Below, piece by piece: positions 28,174-40,200 of a stretch of DNA of 64,000 bases. The notes beneath the pieces are model-generated. The model was not told the DNA's origin and did not search any database. It saw nothing but the letters and a program-made list of their open reading frames with translations. Source of the DNA: Sorangium cellulosum. Its GTDB lineage: Bacteria; Myxococcota_A; Polyangia; Polyangiales; Polyangiaceae. A program made the position numbers and the translations under genes. Each line of letters starts with the position of its first letter. The first letter of the stretch is position 1. The stretch spans positions 4,835,001 through 4,899,000 of the forward strand of contig NZ_CP012673.1 in the NCBI RefSeq assembly GCF_002950945.1, in the 5' to 3' direction.

Positions 28174-28598
28174 GTGCCCGCGCCCCGTCGGCTCGCGGGC
28201 GTGCTCGGGCGGAGCGGAGCGCGAGAGGTCGCCGCGCAGCGCGAGGGCGCGCCGCGCGCTCTGACGAGGCCGCACGGCAGGGTCATGCCGCGGCGCGGCG
28301 GCGCTGTGCTGACCTCGCTCGACCTGCGTCGTTTCCCGTGGCGCGCGGCCTTGTCAGGGCGTGCGCCACGGCCGCCATCGGGCGATTCCCCGACTTTGGC
28401 GGCAGGCTGGAGACCACCCCCGTTAGCTTGCGACGGTACGGGCACCGGACTAGAATCCGGGCGCGGCGTTTGGCTGCGCATCGCTGAAATTCCCGGGAAC
28501 GGTGGAAGCCGCTCCCGTCCCAAGCTGGAGGGGTCGCGCCGGTGGCCCCCCACCTCTCGTTGAAGCGGCAGCGTCGGCACACCGCACTGAGGGTCGAA
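28174..28598. other. clpP-clpX spacer
   Basis: About 425 bases without a convincing gene. It contains a good promoter match at 28428-28456 facing clpX, and two alternative clpX start regions near its end. The rest shows nothing recognisable. Confidence 0.5.
28428..28456 (+). promoter_or_regulatory. Putative sigma-70-type promoter for clpX
   Basis: TTGCGA (28428-28433) is separated by exactly 17 bases from TAGAAT (28451-28456). Both hexamers match the sigma-70 consensus at four or five positions and point toward clpX. It lies about 140 bases upstream of the likely start. Confidence 0.55.
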
Positions 28599-29855
<1,257 letters not shown>

Positions 29856-30085
29856 CGCTTTGCCCTGGGGGGCGCGGGCAGGCGCGTCCGCAAAGGCCCC
29901 GCACCGGAGGCCCGCGCGGCGCGGCTCCCCGGCCCCCTCCAGCATCTCCTAGGACCGTGCCCGGCGCCGCGCACATCCCCGTGGGATGCGGGCCGGGCCG
30001 GCGACGTTCAGCAGGTAACCAGGAACCACGTGACAACGCAGGCGGGGGGCAGCCCCGCCTCCCGATACTCCCGGAAAGACGGCGG

Positions 30086-32596
<2,511 letters not shown>

Positions 32597-32666
32597 CCGC
32601 GGGCGCGCCCGGCGCGAACGGATAGAGGCTGGCGGCGGGCGCCGAGACGCACTAGCTGGCGTCGCG

Positions 32667-34235
32667 ATGATTCGACGCGCACTGATTTCGGTATCGGACA
32701 AGACGGGATTGCTGCCGCTGGCCAGGCGGCTCGCGGCGAGGGGGGTGGAGATCCTCTCGACCGGGGGGACGCAGCGGTCGCTCCTCGAGGCGGGCGTGCC
32801 CGTGATCGGCGTGGAGGCCTATACCGGGTCTCCCGAGGTGATGGACGGCCGGGTGAAGACGCTCCACCCGCGGGTGCACGGCGGCATCCTGATGCGCGGC
32901 GCGATCGACGAGGAGGATCTCGCGCGCCTCGGCGGCCAGCCGATCGATCTCGTGGTCTGCAATCTCTACCCCTTCGAGGCGACGGTCCGGAAGCAGGGGG
33001 TCACGCACGACGAGATCATCGAGAACATCGATATCGGCGGCCCGTCGATGGTGCGGAGCGCGGCGAAGAACCACGCGCGCGTGGCGGTCCTGGTCGATCC
33101 GGCCGACTACGACGTGGTCCTCGCCGAGATCGAGGCGTCGGGCGAGCTGTCGAGCGCCACCCGGCGGCGGCTCGCCACGAAGGCGTTCGCCCACACGGCG
33201 GCCTACGACGGCATGGTGGCCGGCTACCTGTCGTCGCTGCCGGAGGACGGCGAGCCGAGCGCGGCGGAGCGCGAGGTTTATCCGCGCTTCCTGACGATCG
33301 CGCTCGAGCGGGCCTATCCGCTCCGGTACGGCGAGAACCCGCACCAGTCGGGCGCCTTCTACCGCGAGCGGGGCGCGGCCCAGGGCTCGCTCGCCCTGGC
33401 CGAGTCGCTCGGCGCGGGCGGCAAGGAGCTCTCGTTCAACAACCTCGTCGACGTGGACGCGGCGTTCGAGGCCGTGCGGGAGTTCGTCCAGCCCGCCGCG
33501 GTGGTCGTGAAGCACACGAACCCGTGCGGCGTGGCGACGGGCGACGACCTCGCGACCGCCTACCGGACGGCGCGCGAGGCGGACGCGGTGAGCGCCTTCG
33601 GCGGGATCGTCGCGCTGAACCGCGAGGTGGACCGGGCGGCCGCCGAGGTGCTGATCGAGACCTTCCTGGAGTGCGTGATCGCTCCCGCGTACACCCCCGA
33701 GGCGCTGGAGGTGCTCCGGACCAAGAAGAACCTCCGCCTCCTCGCGACCGGCGTGCTCCTGCCGGCGGAGCACCGGGAGATCACGTGGAAGCGCGTGGGC
33801 GGCGGCCTCGTCGTCCAGGACCGGGACGCGACCGCGGGCGGCGAGGTGCGCGGCGGCAAGGTCGTGACGAAGCGGGCGCCCACCGAGCAGGAGATCGAGG
33901 CGCTCGAGCTCGGCTGGCGCGTGTGCAAGCACGTGAAATCCAACGCGATCGTGCTCTCGGCGCCGGGGCGCACGGTCGGCGTCGGGGCCGGTCAGATGTC
34001 GCGTGTCGAGAGCGTGCGTATCGCGTGCAGCAAGGCGGGGGAGCGTGCTCGCGGGAGCGTGCTCGCGTCGGACGCCTATTTCCCGTTCCCGGACGGCCTG
34101 GAGCTCGCTGCCGCGCACGGGATCACGGCGGTGGCGCAGCCGGGAGGCAGCGTGAGGGACGCCGAGGTGATCGCCGCAGCGGACGCGGCGGGCGTCGCGA
34201 TGGTGTTCACCGGGGTCCGGCACTTCCGTCACTGA
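32667..34235 (+). CDS. purH: Bifunctional AICAR formyltransferase/IMP cyclohydrolase
   Basis: PurH performs the last two steps of purine synthesis to IMP. The 522-residue sequence has the N-terminal cyclohydrolase (MGS-like) domain with STGGTQRSL and VKTLHPRVHGGIL. The C-terminal formyltransferase domain follows, with RYGENPHQSGAFY and VVVKHTNPCGVATG, including the catalytic Lys-His pair, and ends in a conserved GVRHFRH. The start ATG 32667 gives the usual N-terminus, RRALISVSDKTG. Length is standard. Confidence 0.96.
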   Translation: MIRRALISVSDKTGLLPLARRLAARGVEILSTGGTQRSLLEAGVPVIGVEAYTGSPEVMDGRVKTLHPRVHGGILMRGAIDEEDLARLGGQPIDLVVCNLYPFEATVRKQGVTHDEIIENIDIGGPSMVRSAAKNHARVAVLVDPADYDVVLAEIEASGELSSATRRRLATKAFAHTAAYDGMVAGYLSSLPEDGEPSAAEREVYPRFLTIALERAYPLRYGENPHQSGAFYRERGAAQGSLALAESLGAGGKELSFNNLVDVDAAFEAVREFVQPAAVVVKHTNPCGVATGDDLATAYRTAREADAVSAFGGIVALNREVDRAAAEVLIETFLECVIAPAYTPEALEVLRTKKNLRLLATGVLLPAEHREITWKRVGGGLVVQDRDATAGGEVRGGKVVTKRAPTEQEIEALELGWRVCKHVKSNAIVLSAPGRTVGVGAGQMSRVESVRIACSKAGERARGSVLASDAYFPFPDGLELAAAHGITAVAQPGGSVRDAEVIAAADAAGVAMVFTGVRHFRH

Positions 34236-34557
34236 GGGCGGTCCGGCGCCGTCCCGGAGGCGGACGAGCTGGACCGTGAAGGCGGGAAGGCAGAAAAAAC
34301 TCAGTTATTTCGATGAGTTGTTGCCTTTCTGCCTCCATGGGAGCTCTCGCCGGGCCAGAGCGACCATCAGCTTCCGGAGGGGGGTGTGGTCGTCCCGAGG
34401 CGGCCCCTCCTCGCGGCGGTCGTCCCGAAGCGGCCTTTCCTGCGCGGAAGAAGGCCGCGTCGCGCTCGCAGAAAAGTTGACCTCGCGGCGTTGACTGTGA
34501 TGATGGTCAGCGCTGCGCCCGGGGGAAATCGCTGTGCGTGGCGCGAAGGAGCGAGCT
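34236..34557. other. purH downstream region with AT-rich hairpin
   Basis: About 320 bases without a gene. An AT-rich hairpin lies at 34289-34333; the rest shows repeated GGTCGTCCCGAAGCGG-like pieces and no ORF with a convincing start. The ribosome binding site of the next gene is at about 34545. Confidence 0.5.
34289..34333. terminator. AT-rich two-part hairpin after purH
   Basis: GGCAGAAA (34289-34296) pairs with TTTCTGCC (34326-34333), and inside it AACTCA (34298-34303) pairs with TGAGTT (34314-34319). The stretch is strikingly AT-rich for this genome. It may end purH transcription or be a regulatory structure for the following ParA-like gene. Confidence 0.45.
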
Positions 34558-36030
34558 GTGAGCGGAATCAGCGAAACGTGCAGCGTTTGCGGGAGCGGAT
34601 TCGAGGTCCAGTTCCGGTATCAGATGGAGGAGAAGGACGGCGGGTTCTCCTTCTTCTGCTCGCAAAAGTGCCTCGAAAAGAGTCACCTCGGCGGTGAGGG
34701 CGGCGCCGCGCTCGCGACGTGCGACGCGTGCGCGAAGCGGTTCACCCCTGCTCTCGTGTCGCAGGTGCTCTACGTGGCGGGGCGGCGGCGCTACGCGTGC
34801 TCGATGGGATGCCGGACGCAGCTCGTCCGCGAGGCGAACGGGGTGCGGCTCGGAGAGATCGCGGCCGCGGCCGCGATGCCGGCCGAGGGGCCGCCGGAGG
34901 ACGCCGGCGAGGCGCCGCAGGCAGCGGGGAGCCCCGCCCGCGCCGCCGGGGAGGCCCGCTCCGCCGGGGCGGAGGGCGAGCTGGCAGCGCCGGCGGTCGC
35001 CGCGGGACCGGCTGCGCAGGGCGCGGCGGCGGTGCCCGCCGCGGCGGCCGCGCCGGCGGCGTCCGTGGCGGGGCCGGCGGAGCCCCGCGTACAGGGGGCG
35101 GTCGCGGTGTCCGTGTCGCCGGCCGCCGGCGGGGCGAAGCGGCCGGCGCAGCCGCCGCAGCGGCCGGCCGGGGTGCCGCGGTACCTGGCCGTGTTCAACC
35201 ACAAGGGCGGGACGGGCAAGACGACCACCGCCGTGAGCGTGGCGGCGGGGCTCGCGGCCCGCGGCAAGCGGGTGCTGCTCGTCGACACCGACGCGCAGGG
35301 GAACGTCTCGGTCTCGCTCGGCGCGGGCGCGGAGCGGTCGCTCTACCACGTGCTCGTGATGGGGCTCCGGGTCGCCGATGCGACCAGGACGGTGCGCCCG
35401 AACCTGGATCTCCTGCCGTCCAACGAGACGCTGGCCGCGGCCGAGCTCTACCTCGCGGGGCGCCAGAACCGGGACCGCGTGCTCTCGGATCGGCTCTCCG
35501 CCGCGGCGGCCGCGTACGACTACGTGGTGCTCGACTGCTCGCCGAGCCTGTCGCTGATGAACCAGAACGCCCTGGTGTTCGCCGACAGCGTGCTCGTCCC
35601 GGTCGCGTGCGACTACCTGTCGCTCGTCGGCGTCCGGCAGGTGATCAAGACGGTGAAGAACGTGAACGCGCTGCTGCACCACCCCGTGCAGATCTGGGGC
35701 GTGCTGCCGACCTTCTACGACGGTCGCGCGAAGATCGCGCGCGAGGCGGTGGGCACGATGAAGCAGCACTTCGGGGAGCGCTGCCTCGCGCCGATCCGCC
35801 AGGCGATCAAGGTGAAGGAGGCGCCCGCGCAGGGGCAGACGATCTTCGAGTATGCGCAGGGGACGCCGGCGTCGGACGACTACCTCGCGGTGGTCGATCG
35901 GATCATCGAGAGCCGCGAGCGCGGCGTGACCGGCTCGGAGGCGGGGGTGCTGCGCGATCCGGCCTCGTGGAGCATCGGCCGGGCGAACACGGCGACAGAG
36001 CGGCCGGGCGCTGCGGCGGCGGGCGCATGA
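34558..36030 (+). CDS. ParA-family ATPase with two N-terminal zinc-finger modules
   Basis: GTG 34558 follows AAGGAG at good spacing and gives 490 residues. The N-terminus has two four-Cys modules with identical spacing: Cys8-x2-Cys11-x22-Cys34-x3-Cys38 and Cys55-x2-Cys58-x22-Cys81-x3-Cys85. An Ala/Pro/Gly-rich linker of about 110 residues follows. The ParA ATPase starts near residue 206 with Walker A NHKGGTGKTTTAVS, A' LLVDTDAQGNVSVS and Walker B YDYVVLDCSPSLSLMNQNAL. It is distinct from the parA-parB operon at 24-25 kb. A repeat array and a ribbon-helix-helix gene follow at once, as in plasmid ParA-type partition units. The zinc modules could position the ATPase on DNA, RNA or a protein. Function is inferred. 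Confidence 0.9.
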   Translation: MSGISETCSVCGSGFEVQFRYQMEEKDGGFSFFCSQKCLEKSHLGGEGGAALATCDACAKRFTPALVSQVLYVAGRRRYACSMGCRTQLVREANGVRLGEIAAAAAMPAEGPPEDAGEAPQAAGSPARAAGEARSAGAEGELAAPAVAAGPAAQGAAAVPAAAAAPAASVAGPAEPRVQGAVAVSVSPAAGGAKRPAQPPQRPAGVPRYLAVFNHKGGTGKTTTAVSVAAGLAARGKRVLLVDTDAQGNVSVSLGAGAERSLYHVLVMGLRVADATRTVRPNLDLLPSNETLAAAELYLAGRQNRDRVLSDRLSAAAAAYDYVVLDCSPSLSLMNQNALVFADSVLVPVACDYLSLVGVRQVIKTVKNVNALLHHPVQIWGVLPTFYDGRAKIAREAVGTMKQHFGERCLAPIRQAIKVKEAPAQGQTIFEYAQGTPASDDYLAVVDRIIESRERGVTGSEAGVLRDPASWSIGRANTATERPGAAAAGA

Positions 36031-36155
36031 AGGGACCCGCAACGACGGAGTCCCGCGCGGCGAGACCCGCAGACGCGGCGTCCTGAGGTGGGATGGAACC
36101 CGCAAACGCGGAGTCCTGAAGGGTGGAGGGACCCGCAGAGGCGGAGTCTTGGCCA
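36031..36155 (+). repeat. Four degenerate ~33-bp direct repeats between ParA-like and RHH genes
   Basis: The core ACCCGCAnACGCGGAGTC recurs at 36035, 36065, 36098 and 36131, with spacings of 30, 33 and 33. Each copy is an imperfect hairpin (GACCCGC against GCGGAGTC or a close variant). The spacing keeps one reading frame, the frame of the downstream RHH gene, in which the units read GPATTES, RPADAAS, EPANAES and GPAEAES, interrupted by TGA at 36084 and 36117. They could be iterons bound by the RHH protein, or a decayed peptide-coding repeat. Confidence 0.75.
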
Positions 36156-36176
36156 GGCATGGAGCGGGAGGAAGTC

Positions 36177-36518
36177 ATGAAAAGCGAAGGCGAGCTCGGG
36201 GGCGCCGCGCGGGCGCTGCTCGATCGCGACGAGGTGGAAGGGGTTCTGTCGGGGGCGTTCTACGCGCCCGCGGAAGCGCCTCGTTCGCGCGTGAGGACCC
36301 GGGCGGCCGGCGCCGCGTCCGAGCCAGGCGCCGCGCCGCCCGAGAAACCGCAGCACTACAAGGTGATCTGCATCTCGATGTACACCGAGGATCTCGAGCG
36401 GCTGGACGAGATGGTCAGCGCGCTCAAGGCGCGCGGGATGACCAAGGCGAACCGCAGCGCGTTGATCCGACACGCGCTGTCCCAGGTGGACCTCGACAAG
36501 ATCCCGAAGGGGATCTAA
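36177..36518 (+). CDS. Ribbon-helix-helix DNA-binding protein
   Basis: ATG 36177 follows a strong GGGAGGAAG. An ATG at 36159 or GTG at 36123 in the same frame would add part of the repeat array. The 113-residue product has a disordered, Ala/Pro/Arg-rich N-terminal 58 residues. A C-terminal RHH fold (about 61-104) follows: beta strand YKVICISMY, helix EDLERLDEMVSALKARG, then KANRSALIRHALSQV. RHH proteins with flexible tails are typical partners of ParA ATPases (ParG-like), where the tail stimulates ATP hydrolysis. The position next to the ParA-like gene supports that role. Confidence 0.85.
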   Translation: MKSEGELGGAARALLDRDEVEGVLSGAFYAPAEAPRSRVRTRAAGAASEPGAAPPEKPQHYKVICISMYTEDLERLDEMVSALKARGMTKANRSALIRHALSQVDLDKIPKGI

Positions 36519-36742
36519 CTCAGTTTCTGCAGCTTCTGCCGCGGGCGCCACGCGGGCCATCACGGCCACGGACGGCGCCGGCAGCGGAGGCTCGGCCCGG
36601 CTCCTCCTGACCCGGCGAGCGCCGGACGGGCGCGCGCCCGCTCCGGCGTCCTCACACGTCGGGACGCCGCAGAGCCCGCTCGCCAGGCGCGGGCGGGCAT
36701 GCGGCGTGCTAGAGTCGAGGCCACCATCCAACGAGAGGGACC

Positions 36743-37447
36743 ATGGATCAGAACTACGTAGGATACGGGAGCCGGTCTTCGGTGATCCGTGCCGGCGTCG
36801 ACTCGCGCGAGCGCTTCCTCGTGCGAACGTACAACCACCTGTTCGGCGCGATCGTCCTTTTTGCCGCGATCGAGGTCGCGCTGTTCAAGACCGGCGCCGC
36901 CCTGACCATCGCCAGGGCGCTGGCGGGCACGAGCTGGCTGCTCGTGCTCGGCGGGTTCATGCTGGTGAGCTGGCTGGCCACGCACGCGGCGCACGCCTCG
37001 ACGTCGAAGCCGGCGCAGTACGCCGCGCTGGGCGCCTACGTGCTCGCGCAGGCCATCATCTTCGTGCCGCTCCTCTTCATCGCGAATGCGGTCGCGCCCG
37101 GCGCGATCCAGAGCGCGGGGCTCGTCACGATGGCCGGCTTCGCCGGGCTCACGGCGATCGCCTACTTCTCCCGCAAGGACTTCTCGTTCCTGGGCGCCCT
37201 GCTGCGCTGGGGCGGCATCTGCGCGCTCGTGCTCGTCGCGGCCGCGGTGATCTTCGGCTTCCAGCTCGGCACCTTCTTCAGCGTCGCCATGGTCGCGTTC
37301 GCCGGCGCCGCCATCCTCTACGACACGTCGAACGTCCTGCACCACTACCCCGAGGACCGGTACGTCGGCGCCGCGCTCCAGCTCTTCGCGTCGGTCGCCA
37401 TGCTCTTCTGGTACGTCCTCCGCCTCTTCACCAGCTCCCGCGATTGA
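36743..37447 (+). CDS. Bax inhibitor-1/YccA family membrane protein
   Basis: The 234-residue protein has seven predicted membrane helices and the BI-1 family pattern: an N-terminal basic/soluble stretch, FVRTYNHLFGAIVLFAAIEV-type first helix and the late AAILYDTSNVLHHY, where the conserved Asp sits in the pore region. BI-1 proteins are pH-sensitive calcium leak channels in other organisms; bacterial roles are poorly known. It is followed directly by the nested palindrome at 37453-37563. Confidence 0.88.
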   Translation: MDQNYVGYGSRSSVIRAGVDSRERFLVRTYNHLFGAIVLFAAIEVALFKTGAALTIARALAGTSWLLVLGGFMLVSWLATHAAHASTSKPAQYAALGAYVLAQAIIFVPLLFIANAVAPGAIQSAGLVTMAGFAGLTAIAYFSRKDFSFLGALLRWGGICALVLVAAAVIFGFQLGTFFSVAMVAFAGAAILYDTSNVLHHYPEDRYVGAALQLFASVAMLFWYVLRLFTSSRD

Positions 37448-37452
37448 GCGAC

Positions 37453-37563
37453 GGGCGCCCGCTTCGGATACGGGCCCACCTCGGCGTTTTCGGTGCTCAG
37501 CGCACAGGAGTGCGCTTCCGCGCCGAAAACGCCGATCTGGGCCCGTCTCCTGTGCGGGCGCCC
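37453..37563. repeat. Long nested palindrome downstream of the BI-1 gene
   Basis: Four nested perfect arm pairs: GGGCGCCCGC (37453-37462) with GCGGGCGCCC (37554-37563); CGGGCCCA (37471-37478) with TGGGCCCG (37538-37545); a 13-base arm 37481-37493 with 37523-37535; and the central GCGCAC/GTGCGC (37500-37505, 37510-37515). The whole 111 bases could fold into one long hairpin. It begins 6 bases after a stop codon, so it may act as a terminator or be a mobile palindromic element. Confidence 0.85.
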
Positions 37564-37639
37564 GCCGCTCTGACGGGCGTTCGGCGAGGAGGCTTGCGCG
37601 GCAGCTCACAGCGGGGTCTGATGCGGGGCAGGAGGAGCT

Positions 37640-38785
37640 GTGAGGAAAGCGGTGGCATGGGGGGTGGTGGGGGCGGGGCTGGCGGTTCTGGGGGCGTGCC
37701 GGGGGGAGGACGCGGAGAAGACGCGTGAGACGGGCATCGCCGGGAACGCGGCGGCGGGTGCAAACGCCCCGGTAGGGGCAGAACTCCTCGGCCAGCCGCT
37801 CTCGATGCGGGGGGTCAGCCTGGCGGGGGCCGAGTTCGCGGTGGATCCGTTCGGGAAAGGGAACCTGCCGGGGACGCCGGGGGTCCACTACCACTACCCG
37901 GACCCGGCGTTCTCCAAGGGGTACACGTCGGCGGACTACTTCCTCGCGAAGGGGATGAACACGTTCCGCGTGCCGTTTCGCTGGGAACGCCTGCAACCCG
38001 TGCGCAACCAGCCGCTCAACGCGGCAGAGCTCAACCGGCTCACGACCACCGTCAACAACCTGGTCGCGAAGGGCGCCTACGTGGTGCTCGATGTGCACAA
38101 TTACGCCCGGTATGGAACGGGCGTGGTGGGGGCGGAGGTTCCGATCGCGGATTTCGCCGAGTTCTGGGGGCGGGTCGCGGTCGAGTTCAAAGGGAACACG
38201 AAGGTCGTGTTCGCCCTCATGAACGAGCCGCACGACATGCCGACCGAGGTGTGGATCGAGGCGGCCAACGCGGCGATCGTGTCGATCCGGAACACCGGGG
38301 CGACGAACCTCATCCTCGTTCCTGGCAACGGGTGGTCGGGGGCCCACAGCTTCAACGCGACCTTTTACGGGACCTCGAACGCGGAGGCGCTCCTCAAGAT
38401 CGTCGACCCGAAGCAGTACGTCGCGTTCGAGGTCCACCAGCACCTCGACGGCGACTCGTCGGGGAAATCCGCGACCTGCGTCAGCGAGACGGTCGGGGTG
38501 GAGCGGCTGCAGGTGTTCACGGAGTGGCTCCGGAAGCACCGGAAGAAGGGGTTCCTCGGCGAGTTCAGCGGCGGCTCGGGCGCGGTGTGCCTGAAGGCCA
38601 TCACCAACGTCGTGGTCTACCTCGAGCAGAACAAGGATGTTTACGTGGGCTGGACCTACTGGGCCGCAGGGCCCGCGTGGGACAGCTACTTCACCTCGCT
38701 GGAGCCGAGAGGCGGCGTGGACACCCCGCAGATGATCTCGCTCCAGGCACACCTGTCGGCGTCGGTGAAAGCCTCGGTGAAGTAG
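37640..38785 (+). CDS. Secreted GH5-family glycoside hydrolase (endoglucanase-like)
   Basis: GTG 37640 follows AGGAGG. The 381-residue lipoprotein has LGAC with Cys20. The catalytic domain fits glycoside hydrolase family 5: the N-terminal strand RGVSLAGAEF, substrate-site Arg in FRVPFRWERLQP, the His in VVLDVHNYARYG, the acid/base Glu in ALMNEPHD, and the nucleophile Glu in GFLGEFSGG. It probably hydrolyses beta-1,4-linked glucan such as cellulose, consistent with a cellulose-degrading myxobacterium. Exact specificity is not visible. Ends in a tandem SVKASVK. Confidence 0.9.
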   Translation: MRKAVAWGVVGAGLAVLGACRGEDAEKTRETGIAGNAAAGANAPVGAELLGQPLSMRGVSLAGAEFAVDPFGKGNLPGTPGVHYHYPDPAFSKGYTSADYFLAKGMNTFRVPFRWERLQPVRNQPLNAAELNRLTTTVNNLVAKGAYVVLDVHNYARYGTGVVGAEVPIADFAEFWGRVAVEFKGNTKVVFALMNEPHDMPTEVWIEAANAAIVSIRNTGATNLILVPGNGWSGAHSFNATFYGTSNAEALLKIVDPKQYVAFEVHQHLDGDSSGKSATCVSETVGVERLQVFTEWLRKHRKKGFLGEFSGGSGAVCLKAITNVVVYLEQNKDVYVGWTYWAAGPAWDSYFTSLEPRGGVDTPQMISLQAHLSASVKASVK

Positions 38786-38843
38786 CGCGCCCGCCGGCGA
38801 ACGAGGTCAGGGGCCGGCGCATGCCGCCGGCGCGCCGCGAACG

Positions 38844-39350
38844 TCAGGCGCCGAGCAGGCCTTCCAGCGCCCGTATCAGCGAGAAGAGCAGCAGGCCCGT
38901 GAGGACGAGGACGCTCACCAGCACGAAGAGCAGCCCGGCGTAGAAGCGGAGATCCGAGGGCTGCGCGCTGCCCTGGCCGCGGGCCGCGAGGTGCGCGTGC
39001 AGGAGGCCGAGGTTGCGCGCGTTCGCCTTGTACGCCGCGTCGAACAGGTCGCCCACGAGAGGCACCGTGCCGATCAGCGTCTCGAGGCCCACGTTGAGCA
39101 CCATGCGCAGCAACGTCGAGGCGGGGAGACGGTAACGCGTCGCCGCGAGCACGATGTAGACCGATAAGCCCAGGCCCACGAGATCGCCGACGCCGGGGAT
39201 CAGGCCGATGACCGCGTCGTAACCGACCCGGTACCCGACCCCGGGAATACGAATCGAGTTGTCCAGAAAGTGCCCGAGCCAGGTCAGGCGCTTCAGCCGT
39301 TCGTCCTCGGGCCGAGCGGTCTGCAGCGTCGTGAGGGGCGTGGCAGGCAT
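38844..39350 (-). CDS. DUF4112-family membrane protein
   Basis: The 168-residue protein has the conserved DUF4112 block, IPGVGYRVGYDAVIGLIPGVGDLVG, then two more hydrophobic segments including YAGLLFVLVSVLVLTGLLLF. It should be a small inner-membrane protein. The start ATG 39350 lacks a clear ribosome binding site; an alternative upstream start cannot be excluded. No function is known for the family. Its neighbours on either side run in the opposite direction. Confidence 0.8.
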   Translation of the reverse strand: MPATPLTTLQTARPEDERLKRLTWLGHFLDNSIRIPGVGYRVGYDAVIGLIPGVGDLVGLGLSVYIVLAATRYRLPASTLLRMVLNVGLETLIGTVPLVGDLFDAAYKANARNLGLLHAHLAARGQGSAQPSDLRFYAGLLFVLVSVLVLTGLLLFSLIRALEGLLGA

Positions 39351-39503
39351 GAGGGAGGCACCGCTAGGCAAGCCGCGTTCCGCTCTCTGGTAGTGTACTT
39401 CGCTCGCCCGTTCAACCGCGAAGCCCGGAGGCGCAGCGGGGAGCGGCCGCCCGACGGCATTTCGCTCCAGCGGCCAGGCATATGCGTTGCTTTGGTGGTC
39501 ACC

Positions 39504-40043
39504 ATGGACAACGCAGGGTTCTCGGGGAGCGTCGGGCGATCTCGCCCCGCGGAGATCGTCCTTCTGGGACAGGCGGCAGGGCTCGGGCTGGTGACGGGAA
39601 TGCGCTCGATGCTGGGCGTGAAGATCCTCGCGGCCACCGCGCGGCGGGGCGCGTTCGACGGGGAGACAGGGAGCTTCTGGCACGCGCTCCGGTCGCCCGT
39701 CGCGCAGCGCGTGCTGACCGTGCTCGCGGGCGGAGAGTTCCTCATGGACAAGCTGCCGAACGCGCCGAGCCGCCTGTCGAAAGGCCCGCTCGTGGGGCGG
39801 CTCGCGATCGGGGCGCTGCTCGGCGCCGCGGTCAGCGCCCGGAGCCCGTACAGGAACACCCGCATCGCCGGCGCCGTGATCGGCGCGGCCGCGGCCGCCC
39901 TGGGCGCGTTCGTCGGGAACCGCGCCCGCACGCGGGCAGACCGCGGCGCCCGCACGGGCGAGACGCGGGTGCCGGCCCCGGTGTTCGGCCTGATCGAGGA
40001 CGCCATCGCGTTCGGCGTGGGCATCGCGGCGGCGCGACGGTAG
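39504..40043 (+). CDS. DUF4126-family membrane protein
   Basis: ATG 39504 gives 179 residues with the DUF4126 pattern AAGLGLVTGMRSMLGVK, a central DKLPNAPSRLSKGPLVGRLAIG stretch and Gly/Ala-rich helices near the C-terminus. It is predicted to span the membrane several times. The family is of unknown function. It is divergent from the DUF4112 gene and 157 bases upstream of the outer-membrane protein gene. Confidence 0.8.
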   Translation: MDNAGFSGSVGRSRPAEIVLLGQAAGLGLVTGMRSMLGVKILAATARRGAFDGETGSFWHALRSPVAQRVLTVLAGGEFLMDKLPNAPSRLSKGPLVGRLAIGALLGAAVSARSPYRNTRIAGAVIGAAAAALGAFVGNRARTRADRGARTGETRVPAPVFGLIEDAIAFGVGIAAARR

Positions 40044-40200
40044 CCGTCGAGGACGCGAGGGGGCGGGACATAAGGCGGAACCGCGGGTGCACGCGCCGGA
40101 ACAGCTCGGGAGACTCCGCCGCGCGCACGTCGCATCCTGCCACAGCGGGGCGCCGCTGCCGTTGCGGCGCCGGCGCGGCGATGCATGCTGGCGCCCTGCC

